Below, one piece after another: positions 17,733 to 27,914 of a stretch of 64,000 nucleotides of DNA; position 1 is the first letter of the stretch, and each line of letters begins with the position of its first letter. Position numbers and translations under genes: made by a program. The notes under the pieces are model-generated. The model did not search any database and was not told the DNA's origin. It worked only from the letters and a program-made list of their open reading frames with translations. Source of the stretch: Azospirillum sp. TSH100 (lineage in GTDB: Bacteria > Pseudomonadota > Alphaproteobacteria > Azospirillales > Azospirillaceae); contig NZ_CP039634.1 in assembly GCF_004923295.1 (NCBI RefSeq), positions 1,516,001-1,580,000 on the forward strand. Reading direction: 5' to 3'.

Positions 17733-18695
17733 TCACGACGCCTGCCGCGAGCGCACCTGTTCCCGATAGAAGATATAGACGCCGCTGCCGACGATGACGG
17801 CGGTGCCGATGACGGTCGACAGGCGGAGGTCCTCGCCGAACAGCATCAGCGAATAGACAGCCGCCCACACCAGCGTGGTGTAGCCGAAGGGCGCCACGGT
17901 GGCGGCCGGGGCAGCGCTATAAGCGCGGATCAGGCAGAAATGGCTGATGCCGCCCAGCGTCCCCAGCAGGATCATCAGCGCCGCACCCGTCAGGTCCGGT
18001 GTCACCCAGTTGAAGGGCAGGGCCAGCGTGCAGGCCACCGTTCCGGCCATGCCGGTGTAGAAGATGGTGGTGGTCGGCGAATCGGCACCCCGCAGCTTGC
18101 GCGTCGCGATCTGGTACAGCGCGTTGCAGAAGGCCGCCGCCAGCGGCAATGCCAGCGCCCATTGGAAGGTGCCGCCCACCGGCCCGACGATGATCAGCGC
18201 GCCGGCCATGCCGGCCAGCACGCCGACCCAGCGCCGCCAGCCGACCTTTTCGCCCAGCAGCGGCACCGACAGCGCCGTGATCAGGACCGGCACGGCCGCG
18301 GCGATCGCCTGCACCTCGGCGAAGGGGATGCTGCGCAGGGCGAGCACCGCGAACAGCGTGGTCGCCAGCAGCAGGCAGGAGCGGACGAGTTGCAGGGGCA
18401 GCCGGTGCGACACCATCAGATGCGGGCTGCGCCACGCGACGACCAAACCGACCAGGGCCATGTGCACGGCGAACCGGGCCCAGGCGACCTCCACAACCGG
18501 ATAGCTTTTGGTCAGGATCCGGATGGTGGCGTCCTGGGTGACGAACAGCAGGGTCGTCAGCATCATCCAGAAAATGCCGGCCCGGCCCGACCGCCGTTCC
18601 GCCAGGGATCTTTCCGTCAGGGACCGTTCCGCCTTGGCGGCCTCTTCGGCTGCGGTCGGACTGGCCGTGGCCGCCGTCGTTTCCCCCGTACTCAT
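17733..18695 (-). CDS. EamA-family drug/metabolite transporter
   Basis: The 320-residue inner-membrane protein has ten predicted helices in two EamA repeats (for example TQDATIRILTKSYPVVEVAW and GEKVGWRRWVGVLAGMAGAL). A charged cytosolic N-terminus of about 40 residues includes the doubled phrase SLTER/SLAER. Substrate is unknown. A TATACT -10-like hexamer sits at 18725-18730 on the minus strand, about 30 bp before the ATG. It converges with the hypothetical gene on its right side of transcription (19 bp). Confidence 0.82.
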   Translation of the reverse strand: MSTGETTAATASPTAAEEAAKAERSLTERSLAERRSGRAGIFWMMLTTLLFVTQDATIRILTKSYPVVEVAWARFAVHMALVGLVVAWRSPHLMVSHRLPLQLVRSCLLLATTLFAVLALRSIPFAEVQAIAAAVPVLITALSVPLLGEKVGWRRWVGVLAGMAGALIIVGPVGGTFQWALALPLAAAFCNALYQIATRKLRGADSPTTTIFYTGMAGTVACTLALPFNWVTPDLTGAALMILLGTLGGISHFCLIRAYSAAPAATVAPFGYTTLVWAAVYSLMLFGEDLRLSTVIGTAVIVGSGVYIFYREQVRSRQAS

Positions 18696-18814
18696 CGCCC
18701 CCGCTTTCCCAGCCTCGTCATATTAGTATACGGGGGGAGCGCGGGTGGTGCCTTGCCAAGGGCGGGACATTGCCGTGCCCAAGGCGCAGGGCTGATGCCA
18801 AGGGTTGCGGAACG

Positions 18815-19798
18815 TCAGATCCCCGCCACGCCCCACAGCAGCAGCGCCACCAGCCCGACCAGCAGCAGGGCGGCGACGGCGGAGAGAGCGAGCGCCCGCC
18901 CGATGTCGGCAGGGGTGGCGCGGGCGCGGCCGTCGCCGATCCAGCTCTCGGTGATGACCACGCCGCCGTCGCGGTGTGGGCCACCCAGCGCCAGCCCCAG
19001 CGCGCCGGCCATCGCGGCGATCGGCCAGCCCATGTTCAGCGACGGGTGCTTGCGCGCGTCACGGCTCAGCGCGCGCAGGGCGGCGCCCGCCTTCGCGGTG
19101 CCGATGAAGGGGGCCGCCAGCGCCAGCAGCAGGCCGGCCAGCCGGGCGGGCAGGGCGTTCAGCGCGTCGTCCAGCGTCGCCGCGGTCGAGCCGAAGCGGC
19201 CATGGCGGACGCCGGGGCTGCCCAGTGCCGCGTCGGCCCCATCCATCGCGGTCCAGACGAACAGGCCCGGCACGCCGAGCAGGGCATAGCCGAAGACCGG
19301 AGCCACCAGCTTGCGGTCGAAGGCGCGGGCCGCGGCCTCCACCGCCGCGCGGGCGATGCCGTGTTCGTCCAGGCCATAGACATGGCGGCGGGTCAGCGAC
19401 TGTATCGCCTCCTGTCCGGCGACGACCCCGCCGCCTTCCAGCGCGCGGCGCACCGCCCGCACCCGGGTCCAGGCCGCGCGGCCGCGCAGGCCGCAGAGCA
19501 GGGCCAGCAGTTCCACCATCCAGCCGCGGCCGATGGAGCCGATCCACTCCACCAGCAGCCCGGCCGCGACGGCGATCAGCAGCAGTGCCAGCACCACCAG
19601 CGCCCCGCGGATGACCTGGGCCGACTTGCCGCGCTCCGCCCGGTTCAGCCGGGCGTCTGCGGCGTTGCAGAAGCGCCGGGCAAGACCCGCGGGGTCGGGC
19701 AGGATGCGGTCCAGCCAGTCGCCGAACAGCGCGTCGATCCCCAGCGCCAGCAGCAGGAGCAGCAGCGGACCGGGACCGCCGAAGGCTGAACCGAACAT
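18815..19798 (-). CDS. cobD: Adenosylcobinamide-phosphate synthase (CobD/CbiB)
   Basis: The 327-residue membrane protein attaches aminopropanol (or its phosphate) to adenosylcobyric acid in cobalamin synthesis. Family features include DALFGDW near the N-terminus, the VYGLDEHGIARAAVEAAA segment and DALNALPARLAGLLLALAAP. About five hydrophobic helices are visible. It stands without other cobalamin genes in this window, and I see no cobalamin riboswitch in the 28 bp before it. The ankyrin gene is upstream on the same strand, with its stop 28 bp away. Confidence 0.88.
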   Translation of the reverse strand: MFGSAFGGPGPLLLLLLALGIDALFGDWLDRILPDPAGLARRFCNAADARLNRAERGKSAQVIRGALVVLALLLIAVAAGLLVEWIGSIGRGWMVELLALLCGLRGRAAWTRVRAVRRALEGGGVVAGQEAIQSLTRRHVYGLDEHGIARAAVEAAARAFDRKLVAPVFGYALLGVPGLFVWTAMDGADAALGSPGVRHGRFGSTAATLDDALNALPARLAGLLLALAAPFIGTAKAGAALRALSRDARKHPSLNMGWPIAAMAGALGLALGGPHRDGGVVITESWIGDGRARATPADIGRALALSAVAALLLVGLVALLLWGVAGI

Positions 19799-19826
19799 GA
19801 GGTCTCCGCGGTGTAGAGTCTGGTGG

Positions 19827-20402
19827 TCAGCGGGCGCCGGCCTGGCGCAGCAAGGTTCCTACGCGGGAGTTGCGGCTTTCCTGCGACCAGTTCAGCGCGG
19901 TGCGGCCGGTGAAGTCGGAGCGGTCGACCTTGGCCCCGGCCTTCAGCAGCCGCTCGACCACATCGGCTCGGCCGTTGCGGGCGGCGACCATCAGCGGGGT
20001 CATGCCCTCGCGGTTCTCCAGATCGACCTTGGCGCCCTTCTTCAGCAGCAGGTCGATCAGCTCCGGATTGCCGCCTTCCGCCGCGACCAGCAGCGGGGTG
20101 TTGCCCGCCTTGTCGGCGCGGTTCACGTTGGCGCCGCTGTCGAGCAGCAGGGCGGCGATGGCCGGGCTGGAGCGGTCGACGGCGGCCAGCAGCGCGGTCT
20201 TGCCATGGATGTCGGCCTGGTTGGGGTTCTCGCCCCGCAGCAGGGCGCCCTTCGTCTTGGCGACGTCGCCGTCATTGACCGCCTGCATCAGACCGGTGTC
20301 CTGAAACAGGCTGATCTGGGCGAGGGCCGGGGCGGCGGTGCCGACCGACAGGCCGGCCGCAAGCAGAGGGGCGAACAGGGTGGCGAGCAGGAGCCGCTTC
20401 AT
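19827..20402 (-). CDS. Secreted ankyrin-repeat protein
   Basis: The 191-residue protein begins with a clear signal peptide (MKRLLLATLFAPLLAAGLSV, Ala-rich cleavage near ALAQI). Four to five ankyrin repeats follow, for example DIHGKTALLAAVDRSSPAIA, DKAGNTPLLVAAEGG and REGMTPLMVAARNGRADVV. It is therefore probably a periplasmic protein-binding scaffold. The ATG is at 20400-20402, with AAGGA placed just upstream on the minus strand. Partners are unknown. Confidence 0.85.
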   Translation of the reverse strand: MKRLLLATLFAPLLAAGLSVGTAAPALAQISLFQDTGLMQAVNDGDVAKTKGALLRGENPNQADIHGKTALLAAVDRSSPAIAALLLDSGANVNRADKAGNTPLLVAAEGGNPELIDLLLKKGAKVDLENREGMTPLMVAARNGRADVVERLLKAGAKVDRSDFTGRTALNWSQESRNSRVGTLLRQAGAR

Positions 20403-20524
20403 GGCGGGTGTCCTTCCTTGACAGCATGGGTGCCGGATACTAGCCAGAAGACCGGTGCTTTTGCCAGATCGGCCTTCATTGCCGGACCCGGCGCATGCAG
20501 CTCCGCATCGACAGGTTGAAACCC

Positions 20525-20668
20525 ATGTTGCGCAATCTGCTCGCCCGCCACATCGCGCTGTTTCTGCTGGTGAAGGCCGTGCTGATCGGGCTGGGACTCT
20601 GGTGGTTCCTGGGCGCCATGCCGGAACCGCGCGGTGCCGTCCCGCCCCCTGCCGCATCACGATCCTGA
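20525..20668 (+). CDS. Small single-pass membrane protein, CydP-like
   Basis: A 47-codon reading frame encodes MLRNLLARHIALFLLVKAVL followed by a GLGLWWFLG stretch and a proline/alanine tail. The pattern of a short basic start, RHIALFLLVK and a helix ending in LWW resembles the CydP-type small subunit seen with bd oxidases; that resemblance is from memory and not tested. No cyd genes are nearby. The ribosome-binding site is weak. It lies 122 bp from the ankyrin gene start, on the opposite strand. Confidence 0.45.
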   Translation: MLRNLLARHIALFLLVKAVLIGLGLWWFLGAMPEPRGAVPPPAASRS

Positions 20669-20740
20669 GCGGAACCTTGCCCCCGCTTTCCGGTTGGATC
20701 CGGATTGTTCGGACTTCCTGCCAAGCGAAGGGGTGGAGGC

Positions 20741-21373
20741 ATGATCGAGAGCCGCGACCAGAACCCGACCACGATCGATTCCAGTGCCTGGACGGGAGAC
20801 TCCGGAAGCACGGGCGCAGACGCGACCATTCGCGAGGCCGTGGCGGTCTTCGACAGCCGCGACGCCCTGCAGAGCGCCATCGACGACCTGACCCTGGCCG
20901 GCTTCCAGCGCCACGAGCTGAGCCTGCTGGCCAATGACGAGACGATCCGCGAGCGGCTGGGCGGCGTGCCGAGCGATGTCGGCAGCCTCGCCCACGATCC
21001 CGACGCACCGCGGCAGGCCTACATCTCGCCGGAGGATGTCGGCAGCGGCAAGGGCGTTGCGGTCGGCTTCCCCGCCTATGTCGGCGCCATCATCGCCACC
21101 GGTGCGGTGCTCGCCACCGGCGGGACGGCGCTTGCCGCCGCCGCCGCGGCCGCGGCGGCCGGCGTGGGAAGCGGGGCGGCCGGCTCCTTCCTGTCGCAAT
21201 GGATCACCGACAAGCGCAACGAGCCGATGCTCCAGCATCTCGACAAAGGCGGCATTCTGCTGTGGGTCAATGTCGGCGACGCCGCGCGAGAACGCATCGC
21301 ACTGGATGTCCTGAACCGCCACGCCGCCCGGCCGGCCGAAATTCACGACGTGAGGCAGACCGGGTCGATGTAA
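20741..21373 (+). CDS. Hypothetical glycine/alanine-zipper protein
   Basis: The 210-residue protein is unrecognised by name. GGAGG lies just before the ATG at 20741. Residues 30-70 (EAVAVFDSRDALQSAIDDLT and LAGFQRHELSLLAND) resemble the alpha/beta N-terminal part of general-stress or DUF1269-like proteins. A hydrophobic Gly/Ala stretch (FPAYVGAIIATGAVLATGGT, then an alanine run) could insert in a membrane. The C-terminus (GGILLWVNVGDAARERIALD) looks like a second alpha/beta segment. A role in stress or membrane tolerance is only a guess. Confidence 0.65.
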   Translation: MIESRDQNPTTIDSSAWTGDSGSTGADATIREAVAVFDSRDALQSAIDDLTLAGFQRHELSLLANDETIRERLGGVPSDVGSLAHDPDAPRQAYISPEDVGSGKGVAVGFPAYVGAIIATGAVLATGGTALAAAAAAAAAGVGSGAAGSFLSQWITDKRNEPMLQHLDKGGILLWVNVGDAARERIALDVLNRHAARPAEIHDVRQTGSM

Positions 21374-21403
21374 GCGGGCGCTGCCGTTTCGTCCCCGCCC
21401 GAG

Positions 21404-22804
21404 CTACCCCCGCCTCCCCCGGCGAACCAGGGCGTCGGCGGTGAAATCCTCGGGCTTCAGCGGGGCGTCGAAGCGTGGCGGGGCCAGGCCGTTCTCCAGG
21501 CCGCGGGCGGCGTAGCGGTCGGCCGTCAGGTCGAAGGCGAACTCCGCCGTCGGCATCAGGGCCGGGACCTGCCAATAGGGCATCGGATGGGCTTCGGCAT
21601 AGCGCAGAAGCTCTCCCTTGCCGTCGTAATGTTCCGACGCCAGGATCTGCCAGCTGTCCTCGTCCAGGTAATAGGTGCGATCGGGAAGCGAATGCTTGAA
21701 GTTCGGCTTCAGCCGGGCGTCGACCACCCAGACTCGGTGCATCTCATAGCGCAGGAACTGCGGGTTGGGATGGTGCGGCCACAGGATGTCCCGCATCGAC
21801 AGGCTGGGGTTGGTCAGCCGGTGGGCGTTGTACGGCATGTACATCTCCCGCCGCGTCACCAGCGTGTAGTCGAAGCGGTCGAGCGCGCCGCTGAACATGT
21901 CCAGCATGTCGGCGGTGCAGATGCCGCCGGTCACCGGATCCGCCGTGTCATAGGAGAAGCCGGGCGCCGGCGTCACGCGCCCGCGCTCTCCCTCCCGAGC
22001 CCAGGCGCGGGTGCGGGCGGCGATGGGATCGAGGGTTCCCTGCACGATCAGGCTGCTGCCCGCCTGTTCCTTGGGGTCCAGGATGGTGCGGCGGTAGAGC
22101 AGCGGTGGTGCTGCGGCATCCCCGGCGGCATAGGGGGAGGCGAAATCCTCACGCAGTCTGGTCAGCGACCGGGTGCCGTCGCCGGACTGGACCACGGTCA
22201 GGCTGGTGCGCGACACATTGCCGCCGCGCCAGCGCAGCTTGTGGTTCCACATCGCCTGCACGCCGTTGGCCGGAATGGGGAAGGGCACGCCCACCGTCGC
22301 GTCGCGCAACGCCAACCCGTTCTCGCCCAGCCTGGCGCGGTCGGCATTGGCGAGCGAGGCGTCATAGATCCGTTGTGGTGCGGCGGCGCTGCGTCGGCAG
22401 GGGAACAGCGCCAAGTCGAAGCTGTCCGGGTATTTCGCCAGAAGGGCCTGCTGCCCGGCGGTCAGCCGGATCTTGTATCGCTCGACATCGGCGGCGCCGA
22501 CGGTGAACCAGCGGACATCCTCGATGTAGGGATCGGGCGAGGGGCGATCCGGCACATAGCCGCGCGGCGCCTCGGTCAGCCCGCCTGTCCAGGGCGGGAT
22601 CGCCCGCGTGCCGTTGCCGGCCCTGACCGCCCCGAAGGGCGTCAGCTCCTCGCCCAGCCGCGGTACGCCGGCATTGGGCACGCCAATTTCGGGTGGGGCG
22701 GCGCCCTGGGCGAGGGCGCCGGTCGTGGTTGCCGTCGCGGCGGCGCCCAACAGCAGTCCAAGGGTCTGTCGCCGGTCGGGGCGGAAGTCAGTCGGGTCGT
22801 TCAT
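21404..22804 (-). CDS. DUF1329 protein, Tat-exported
   Basis: The 466-residue product has a twin-arginine signal ([20 protein letters not shown] to ALAQG). The mature protein shows the DUF1329 pattern: a Pro/Gly-rich start with [28 protein letters not shown], and [15 protein letters not shown]1329 folds like outer-membrane lipoprotein carriers (LolA/LolB-like), and some members are linked to efflux or uptake of hydrophobic compounds. Its start overlaps the stop of the upstream hybrid kinase by four bases, so it is the last member of a two-kinase operon, an arrangement I do not know from elsewhere. Confidence 0.82.
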   Translation of the reverse strand: MNDPTDFRPDRRQTLGLLLGAAATATTTGALAQGAAPPEIGVPNAGVPRLGEELTPFGAVRAGNGTRAIPPWTGGLTEAPRGYVPDRPSPDPYIEDVRWFTVGAADVERYKIRLTAGQQALLAKYPDSFDLALFPCRRSAAAPQRIYDASLANADRARLGENGLALRDATVGVPFPIPANGVQAMWNHKLRWRGGNVSRTSLTVVQSGDGTRSLTRLREDFASPYAAGDAAAPPLLYRRTILDPKEQAGSSLIVQGTLDPIAARTRAWAREGERGRVTPAPGFSYDTADPVTGGICTADMLDMFSGALDRFDYTLVTRREMYMPYNAHRLTNPSLSMRDILWPHHPNPQFLRYEMHRVWVVDARLKPNFKHSLPDRTYYLDEDSWQILASEHYDGKGELLRYAEAHPMPYWQVPALMPTAEFAFDLTADRYAARGLENGLAPPRFDAPLKPEDFTADALVRRGRRG

Positions 22805-25485
22805 GCCGTCGGCCGCTCCGCAAAAGCCAGTTCCCGTTCGATCGCGGCACAGGTGGCGGCGAAGACCTCTTCCAACCGGGCGGCTTCCTCCTTCAGCCGG
22901 GTGAGGGCAGCGCCTTCGGTGGCGGATCGTTCCAGCACGCGGGCAGCCTCGGCCAGCGGCTTGGCGCCGGCATTGCGGGCAGAGCCCTTCAGATTGTGGG
23001 CGCTGGCCCGCACCCGGTCACTGTCGCTCTTGTTCAGCGCCGTCCCGTCCAATGCCTTGCGCAGGTCGGCGATCACGTCGCGGCCGATGGTGACGAAATC
23101 ACCCAGCAACTCCGCCAGCATCGCCGCATCGCCGCCGCACAGGGCGCGCAGGCCGCCGAGTTCGATCAGCGGGTCTGCATCCGCGCCGGCGGCCGGCGGC
23201 GGAGGCAATGGCGGAGATGGCGGCGTGACCGCATCGTCCGGTGGCGGCATCCAGCGCGCGAGCGTCGCCGCCAGCTGCGACAGCTCCAGCGGCTTGCTCA
23301 GCACGTCGTCCATGCCGGCGGCACGGTAGCTTTCGATGTCGGCAGGGGCGGCGTTGGCGGTGATGGCGACGATCGGCAGGCGGCGACCGGCCGACGGCTC
23401 GTCGCCGCGAATCCGCCGGGTCAGCTCGAACCCGTCGATCTCCGGCATCTGGACGTCGGTCAGCAGCAGGGCGAAGCGTCGCCGGCCCTGACGCATGGCC
23501 TCCAGCGCCTCCAGCGCCTCCGCCCCTCCGGGGGCCATCTCCGCGGCATAACCCAGCGCCTGCAACTGCATCAGCAGGACCTTGCGGTTCACCGCGTTGT
23601 CCTCCGCCACCAGGATCAGACGCCCCTGCGCTTCCGCCTCCTCCATGCCGGATGCGTCGGCGTCCGGGCCGATGGCGGTCTTTGCCCCGTTGGGTGAGGG
23701 CGGAATGGAGGGCAGGGTAGAGGCATGCGCGTGGGCATGCCGGGGAAGCAGCCGTCCGGCGGCGATCGCCACGGCGCGCAGCAGGACCAGCCGGCGCAGC
23801 GGCCGGCTCAGCACCACGGTGCCGGCCTCCGCCCCGCGGGTGGCAGGCCGGGAGGAGGGACAGGGCATTCCGCCGGTCTCGTGGCAGAGCAGGACCACCG
23901 GCGGTCGTGCCTCGCCGCTGCGTCGGCCAAGCTCCTCCGGCGCGCAGGCGGCTGCGGGGACGTGAAGCGCCTCGTCGACGGTGACGACGCCGACGGCACA
24001 GCCGGCCTCGCGCGCGATACGGGCCTGCGCCGCCAGCTCGGACGGGGAGGCGGCGGGCAGCACGCGGGCGCCGGCCTGCTCCAGATAGCGGGCGAGGAAG
24101 CCGCGCTCGGTATCGTCCGGAACGCCCAGCAGGACGGTCAGCCCATCCAGCTCGACAGTGCCCTGGCCGTCCTCCACCGTCTCCGGGGCCGTGGTGCTGG
24201 CCAGCGGCAGGCGCAGCCAGAAGGTGGAGCCGATGCCGGGCTCGCTTTCGACCCCGATCTCGCCGCCCATCAGCGCCGCCAGCCGCCGGCTGATCGACAG
24301 CCCCAGCCCGGTGCCGCCGAAGCGCCGGGTTGTGGAGCTTTCCGCCTGGGTGAAGGGCTGGAACAGGCGCTGGCGGGTGGTCTCGGCGATGCCGATACCG
24401 GTGTCGCAGACGGCGATGCGCAGCAGCGGTTCGGCCACCGCGGGAGATGATTCCAGTTCGGCACGCAGCACGACGCGGCCAGCCTCGGTGAACTTGATGG
24501 CATTGCCGGCCAGATTGAACAGGATCTGCCGCAACCGCACCGGATCGCCCAGCAATGCCGATGGAATCGCAGGATCGACATAGGTCAGCAGCGCCAGCCC
24601 CTTGGCTCCGGCGGCGGGAGCCAGTGTTTCGGCCACCCCCTCCACCAACGCCGGAACCGACAGCGCCACCCGCTCCAGATCCATCTTCCCGGCTTCGATC
24701 TTCGAGAAATCCAGGATGTCGTCGATGATGCGCAACAGGGCATTGGCCGATTCGCGCATGGTGCCGACGGTGTCGCGCTGGTGGTCGTCCAGCTCCGTCC
24801 GTTCCAGCAGGCCCAGCATTCCCAGCACCCCGTTCATCGGCGTGCGGATCTCGTGGCTCATGGTGGCGAGGAAGGCCGACTTGGCCTTGGTCGCCTCCTC
24901 CGCCTGTTCGCGGCTTTCGCGCAGCTCACGCGTGCGCTCCGCCACCCGGGTCTCGATCGACTGGATCTGGTCGAAGGCGCGCAAGGCTGCGATCACCGCG
25001 GTGAACAGGCTTTCCGCCGACAGGTCGGCCTTCGGCTTGTAGTCGTTGATGTCGTAATCGACGATCACGTCGCGCTGCGGCGCCTGTCCGGGCTGACCGG
25101 TGCGCAGGATGATGCGGACGTCGCGGTTGCCCAGCCCGTCGCGGATCCAACGCACCAGCTTCAGGCCCGAATCGTCCTCCTCCATCACCACATCGAGCAG
25201 AACGACGGCGATGTCGCGCCGGTGTTCCAGGACATTGCGGGCATCCGTCGCGGTGAAGCTGCTGATCAGATCCAGCCGCCGTCGCTGGAAGGTGACGTCG
25301 GCCAGCAGCAACCCGGTCATCGAATGGACGTCGGATTCATCGTCCACCACCAGGATCGCCCAGGGCGGGGCCGCCGGATCGATCATCGCCGCGCGTGCGG
25401 CGGCCTTGCCGGGTTCCGCGGCGGCGCCGTCCGTCTCCTCGTCCGCGAACAGGATCTCGTCGTCGTCGTAGGCGCCGATGTTCAT
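22801..25485 (-). CDS. Hybrid histidine kinase: REC-HisKA-HATPase-REC-like-REC-Hpt
   Basis: This 894-residue cytosolic protein begins with a receiver ([18 protein letters not shown]; acceptor in [11 protein letters not shown]) of the type that precedes DUF3369-like modules. The HisKA domain has His211 in [13 protein letters not shown], and the ATPase has CDTGIGI and [13 protein letters not shown] middle segment looks like a degenerate receiver without the acceptor aspartate. A full receiver with Asp677 ([13 protein letters not shown]) and an Hpt domain with His830 ([14 protein letters not shown]) complete it. It can thus carry a whole His-Asp-His relay. Its start overlaps the stop of the upstream kinase by four bases. 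Confidence 0.88.
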   Translation of the reverse strand: MNIGAYDDDEILFADEETDGAAAEPGKAAARAAMIDPAAPPWAILVVDDESDVHSMTGLLLADVTFQRRRLDLISSFTATDARNVLEHRRDIAVVLLDVVMEEDDSGLKLVRWIRDGLGNRDVRIILRTGQPGQAPQRDVIVDYDINDYKPKADLSAESLFTAVIAALRAFDQIQSIETRVAERTRELRESREQAEEATKAKSAFLATMSHEIRTPMNGVLGMLGLLERTELDDHQRDTVGTMRESANALLRIIDDILDFSKIEAGKMDLERVALSVPALVEGVAETLAPAAGAKGLALLTYVDPAIPSALLGDPVRLRQILFNLAGNAIKFTEAGRVVLRAELESSPAVAEPLLRIAVCDTGIGIAETTRQRLFQPFTQAESSTTRRFGGTGLGLSISRRLAALMGGEIGVESEPGIGSTFWLRLPLASTTAPETVEDGQGTVELDGLTVLLGVPDDTERGFLARYLEQAGARVLPAASPSELAAQARIAREAGCAVGVVTVDEALHVPAAACAPEELGRRSGEARPPVVLLCHETGGMPCPSSRPATRGAEAGTVVLSRPLRRLVLLRAVAIAAGRLLPRHAHAHASTLPSIPPSPNGAKTAIGPDADASGMEEAEAQGRLILVAEDNAVNRKVLLMQLQALGYAAEMAPGGAEALEALEAMRQGRRRFALLLTDVQMPEIDGFELTRRIRGDEPSAGRRLPIVAITANAAPADIESYRAAGMDDVLSKPLELSQLAATLARWMPPPDDAVTPPSPPLPPPPAAGADADPLIELGGLRALCGGDAAMLAELLGDFVTIGRDVIADLRKALDGTALNKSDSDRVRASAHNLKGSARNAGAKPLAEAARVLERSATEGAALTRLKEEAARLEEVFAATCAAIERELAFAERPTA

Positions 25486-27914
25486 GCGGGTTGGGTCTCC
25501 AGCGTCACCGCGGGCGGCGCGGGGTTGGGGGTGGCGGCCGGGGTGATGGCAGGTGTAATGACGGTCTTCGGGATGCGAAGGGTGAAGGTAGTTCCATCGC
25601 CGGGAACGCTGTCAACCGAGATCCGCCCGCCCAGTGACTGGGTGACCAGATTGAACACGATGTGCAGCCCCAGCCCGCTGCCGCCCGACCCGCGCCGGGT
25701 GGTGAAGAAGGGCTCGAATACCTTGGGCAGGTTTTCCGCGGCGATGCCGACGCCGTCGTCGGCGAAGCGGATCTCCACCTCGCCGTCCGTCGCCTCATCG
25801 ACGTCGATGACCATGTGGCCCTTGCCGTCGGCCGGGAAGGCGTGGGTCAAGGCGTTCATCACCAGATTGGTCACCACCTGGCTCAGCGCGCCAGGAAAGC
25901 TGTCCATCAGGATGCCGGGCGAGCAGGCTATGGCGACACGGTGCGGGCTCTTGCGCAGGGTGGGGCCGAGCGAGGTCACCACCTCCTCCAGATAGGCCAG
26001 CAGGTCGAAGCGGCGGCGTTCCTCGCTGGTCTGGTCGACGGCGACGCGCTTGAAGCTCTGGATCAGCTCCGCGGCGCGGGTCAGGTTCTGTTCGATCAGG
26101 CGGGAAGATTCGCTGGCGGTGGCGACATAGGCGGCAAGGTCGGACTTCTTCATCGTCCCCCGCTCGAACGCCTCGGCCAGCACGCCGGTGCGGCCCGACA
26201 GGTGGGTGGCGCAGCCGAAGGCGATGCCGATCGGGGTGTTGATCTCGTGCGCGACACCGGCGACCAGCAGGGCGAGGGAGGCCATCTTCTCCGCCTGGAC
26301 CAGATTGGCCTGCGTCTCCTTCAGGTCGGCATAGGCCCGTTCCAGCTCCTGCATCGCGTTGAAGATTTCCTCGGCCGACCGTGCCTCCACCGTCACGTCG
26401 GTCAGGGTGCGGACGAATCCGCCCTCCGGCAGCGGGTTGGTGCGCACCTCGACGATGCGACCATCGGGACGGCGGCGCTTGAAGGTGAAGGGCTGGTCGA
26501 TCAGCCCCGCCGGCTCGCCCGGCGGCATGCTCAAGCCGCTATCAGAACCGCTGTCAAAGCCGCCGTCCTGATTCTCGCCGAAACCGGTTCCGTCACCTGC
26601 CTGACCGATCCCGTAGCTCAGATACAGATCCGGGTCGTCGGCCATCTCGCCGAATTCGCCCTGGCGTCGCTGGAGCGCCACCAGATCGGCGAAGCGCGGG
26701 TTGCCGGCCAGCACCTCCGGCGGGATGTTCAACAGTTCCGCCGCACGGCGGTTCGCCGTCACCACCCGGCCGTCGCCGTCGACCTTGATGATGCCCTGGT
26801 CCGTGTTGTCCAGCGTGACCTGCAGCACATTGCGTTCATGCGCCAGATCCAGCTCCGCCCGCACCCGCTCGGTGATGTCGGACATGGTTCCGGTCAGGCG
26901 GCGGGCGCGGCCGTCCGGATCGCGCTGGGCAGTGGCGCGGTCCTCGATCCAGGCCCAGTGGCCGTCGCGCCGGCGCATGCGGTAGATGGCGGTGTAGGCC
27001 ATGGCGCGGTCGCGCACCCGGCGCCGCGACTCCTCCATCACCCGCCCCGCCTCGTCGGGATGCAGCAGCGAGGACCAGGTCTCCGTGGTCATCGGCAGAT
27101 CGCTCGGGCCATAGCCGAGCAGGGCGGGAAACTCCTTCGACCACCAATATTGTCCGGTGTGCAGGTCGTAATCCCAGACGGAGGAGCGGGTGGCGGTGAT
27201 GGCAAGCGCCAGCCGCTGCTCGCTCTTGCGCAGGGCGGCTTCCTCCTGCCCCAGCCGGGCGAGCATGGCGTTGTGGGCCTCGATCACCCGTCCAAGTTCG
27301 TCGGCGGCGCGCCAGTCCACCGGTTGGTGGCCGCCACCCCGTTCAGATTCCAGGATGGAGGCGATCAGCCGGCCCAGCGGCCGGCCCACCGTCAGCCGCA
27401 GCGCCGCCAGCGCCGCCGCGACGGTGCCGGCCAGCATCAGCAGAAGCAGCACCGCGGTGTTCACCACTTCCTGCCGCAGCTGCTCGCGCACCACGTCGTG
27501 GCTGTAATGCAGGGTGATGGTGCCGACCTGAAGATGCTGGACCCGGATCGGGCGCCGTTCGATGTTGGCGTCGCTGCTCAACGGACAGCTCGGTCCCGGC
27601 CAAGCGAACAGCCCGTCGGCCAGATCGTCGGTCACCTCGACGCAGACGAGCTCCCGGTTGGCGCCGATCGCCTGGATGACGTTGCGGATCGCCTGGACGT
27701 CGAAGGTCCAGAGATTGTTGGACAGCGCCGCCGCGTTGATGTCGGCGATGGTCGCCACCTTCTCCCGCAGCGCCGTCTGAAGATCCTTGTAGCGGTCGTA
27801 GAAGAACAGGGCCGAGAACAGCGAGACCGCGACCACGAGGCTGGGCACCAGGATCAGCAGGAACTTGGCCGATACCGTCGGCACGCGCCGCCATGCCTCA
27901 GCGATCCTGGTCAT
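25482..27914 (-). CDS. Membrane sensor histidine kinase (HAMP-PAS-PAS-HisKA-HATPase)
   Basis: The 810-residue protein has membrane helices near residues 17-40 and 155-178 that enclose a periplasmic sensor of about 115 residues. A HAMP segment (to 230), a PAS_3-like domain (245-370) and a PAS_7-like domain (385-520) follow. The second PAS carries a Gly/Asp/Ser-rich insert ([20 protein letters not shown]). HisKA has His556 in [12 protein letters not shown], a subfamily seen in DctB-like kinases; the ATPase ends with [18 protein letters not shown]. No receiver is attached, so it may signal to the REC-first kinase translated next. The ATG at 27912-27914 was preferred to an upstream in-frame start. 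Confidence 0.87.
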   Translation of the reverse strand: MTRIAEAWRRVPTVSAKFLLILVPSLVVAVSLFSALFFYDRYKDLQTALREKVATIADINAAALSNNLWTFDVQAIRNVIQAIGANRELVCVEVTDDLADGLFAWPGPSCPLSSDANIERRPIRVQHLQVGTITLHYSHDVVREQLRQEVVNTAVLLLLMLAGTVAAALAALRLTVGRPLGRLIASILESERGGGHQPVDWRAADELGRVIEAHNAMLARLGQEEAALRKSEQRLALAITATRSSVWDYDLHTGQYWWSKEFPALLGYGPSDLPMTTETWSSLLHPDEAGRVMEESRRRVRDRAMAYTAIYRMRRRDGHWAWIEDRATAQRDPDGRARRLTGTMSDITERVRAELDLAHERNVLQVTLDNTDQGIIKVDGDGRVVTANRRAAELLNIPPEVLAGNPRFADLVALQRRQGEFGEMADDPDLYLSYGIGQAGDGTGFGENQDGGFDSGSDSGLSMPPGEPAGLIDQPFTFKRRRPDGRIVEVRTNPLPEGGFVRTLTDVTVEARSAEEIFNAMQELERAYADLKETQANLVQAEKMASLALLVAGVAHEINTPIGIAFGCATHLSGRTGVLAEAFERGTMKKSDLAAYVATASESSRLIEQNLTRAAELIQSFKRVAVDQTSEERRRFDLLAYLEEVVTSLGPTLRKSPHRVAIACSPGILMDSFPGALSQVVTNLVMNALTHAFPADGKGHMVIDVDEATDGEVEIRFADDGVGIAAENLPKVFEPFFTTRRGSGGSGLGLHIVFNLVTQSLGGRISVDSVPGDGTTFTLRIPKTVITPAITPAATPNPAPPAVTLETQPA

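Noticed and set aside
18725..18730. Full promoter for the EamA exporter at TATACT
   Set aside because: Only a -10-like hexamer is seen; no -35 hexamer lies 16-18 bp upstream, so I mention it in the gene entry only.
18696..18814. Cobalamin riboswitch near cobD
   Set aside because: This DNA lies downstream of cobD, and the 28 bp upstream of cobD are too short; no B12-box pattern is visible.
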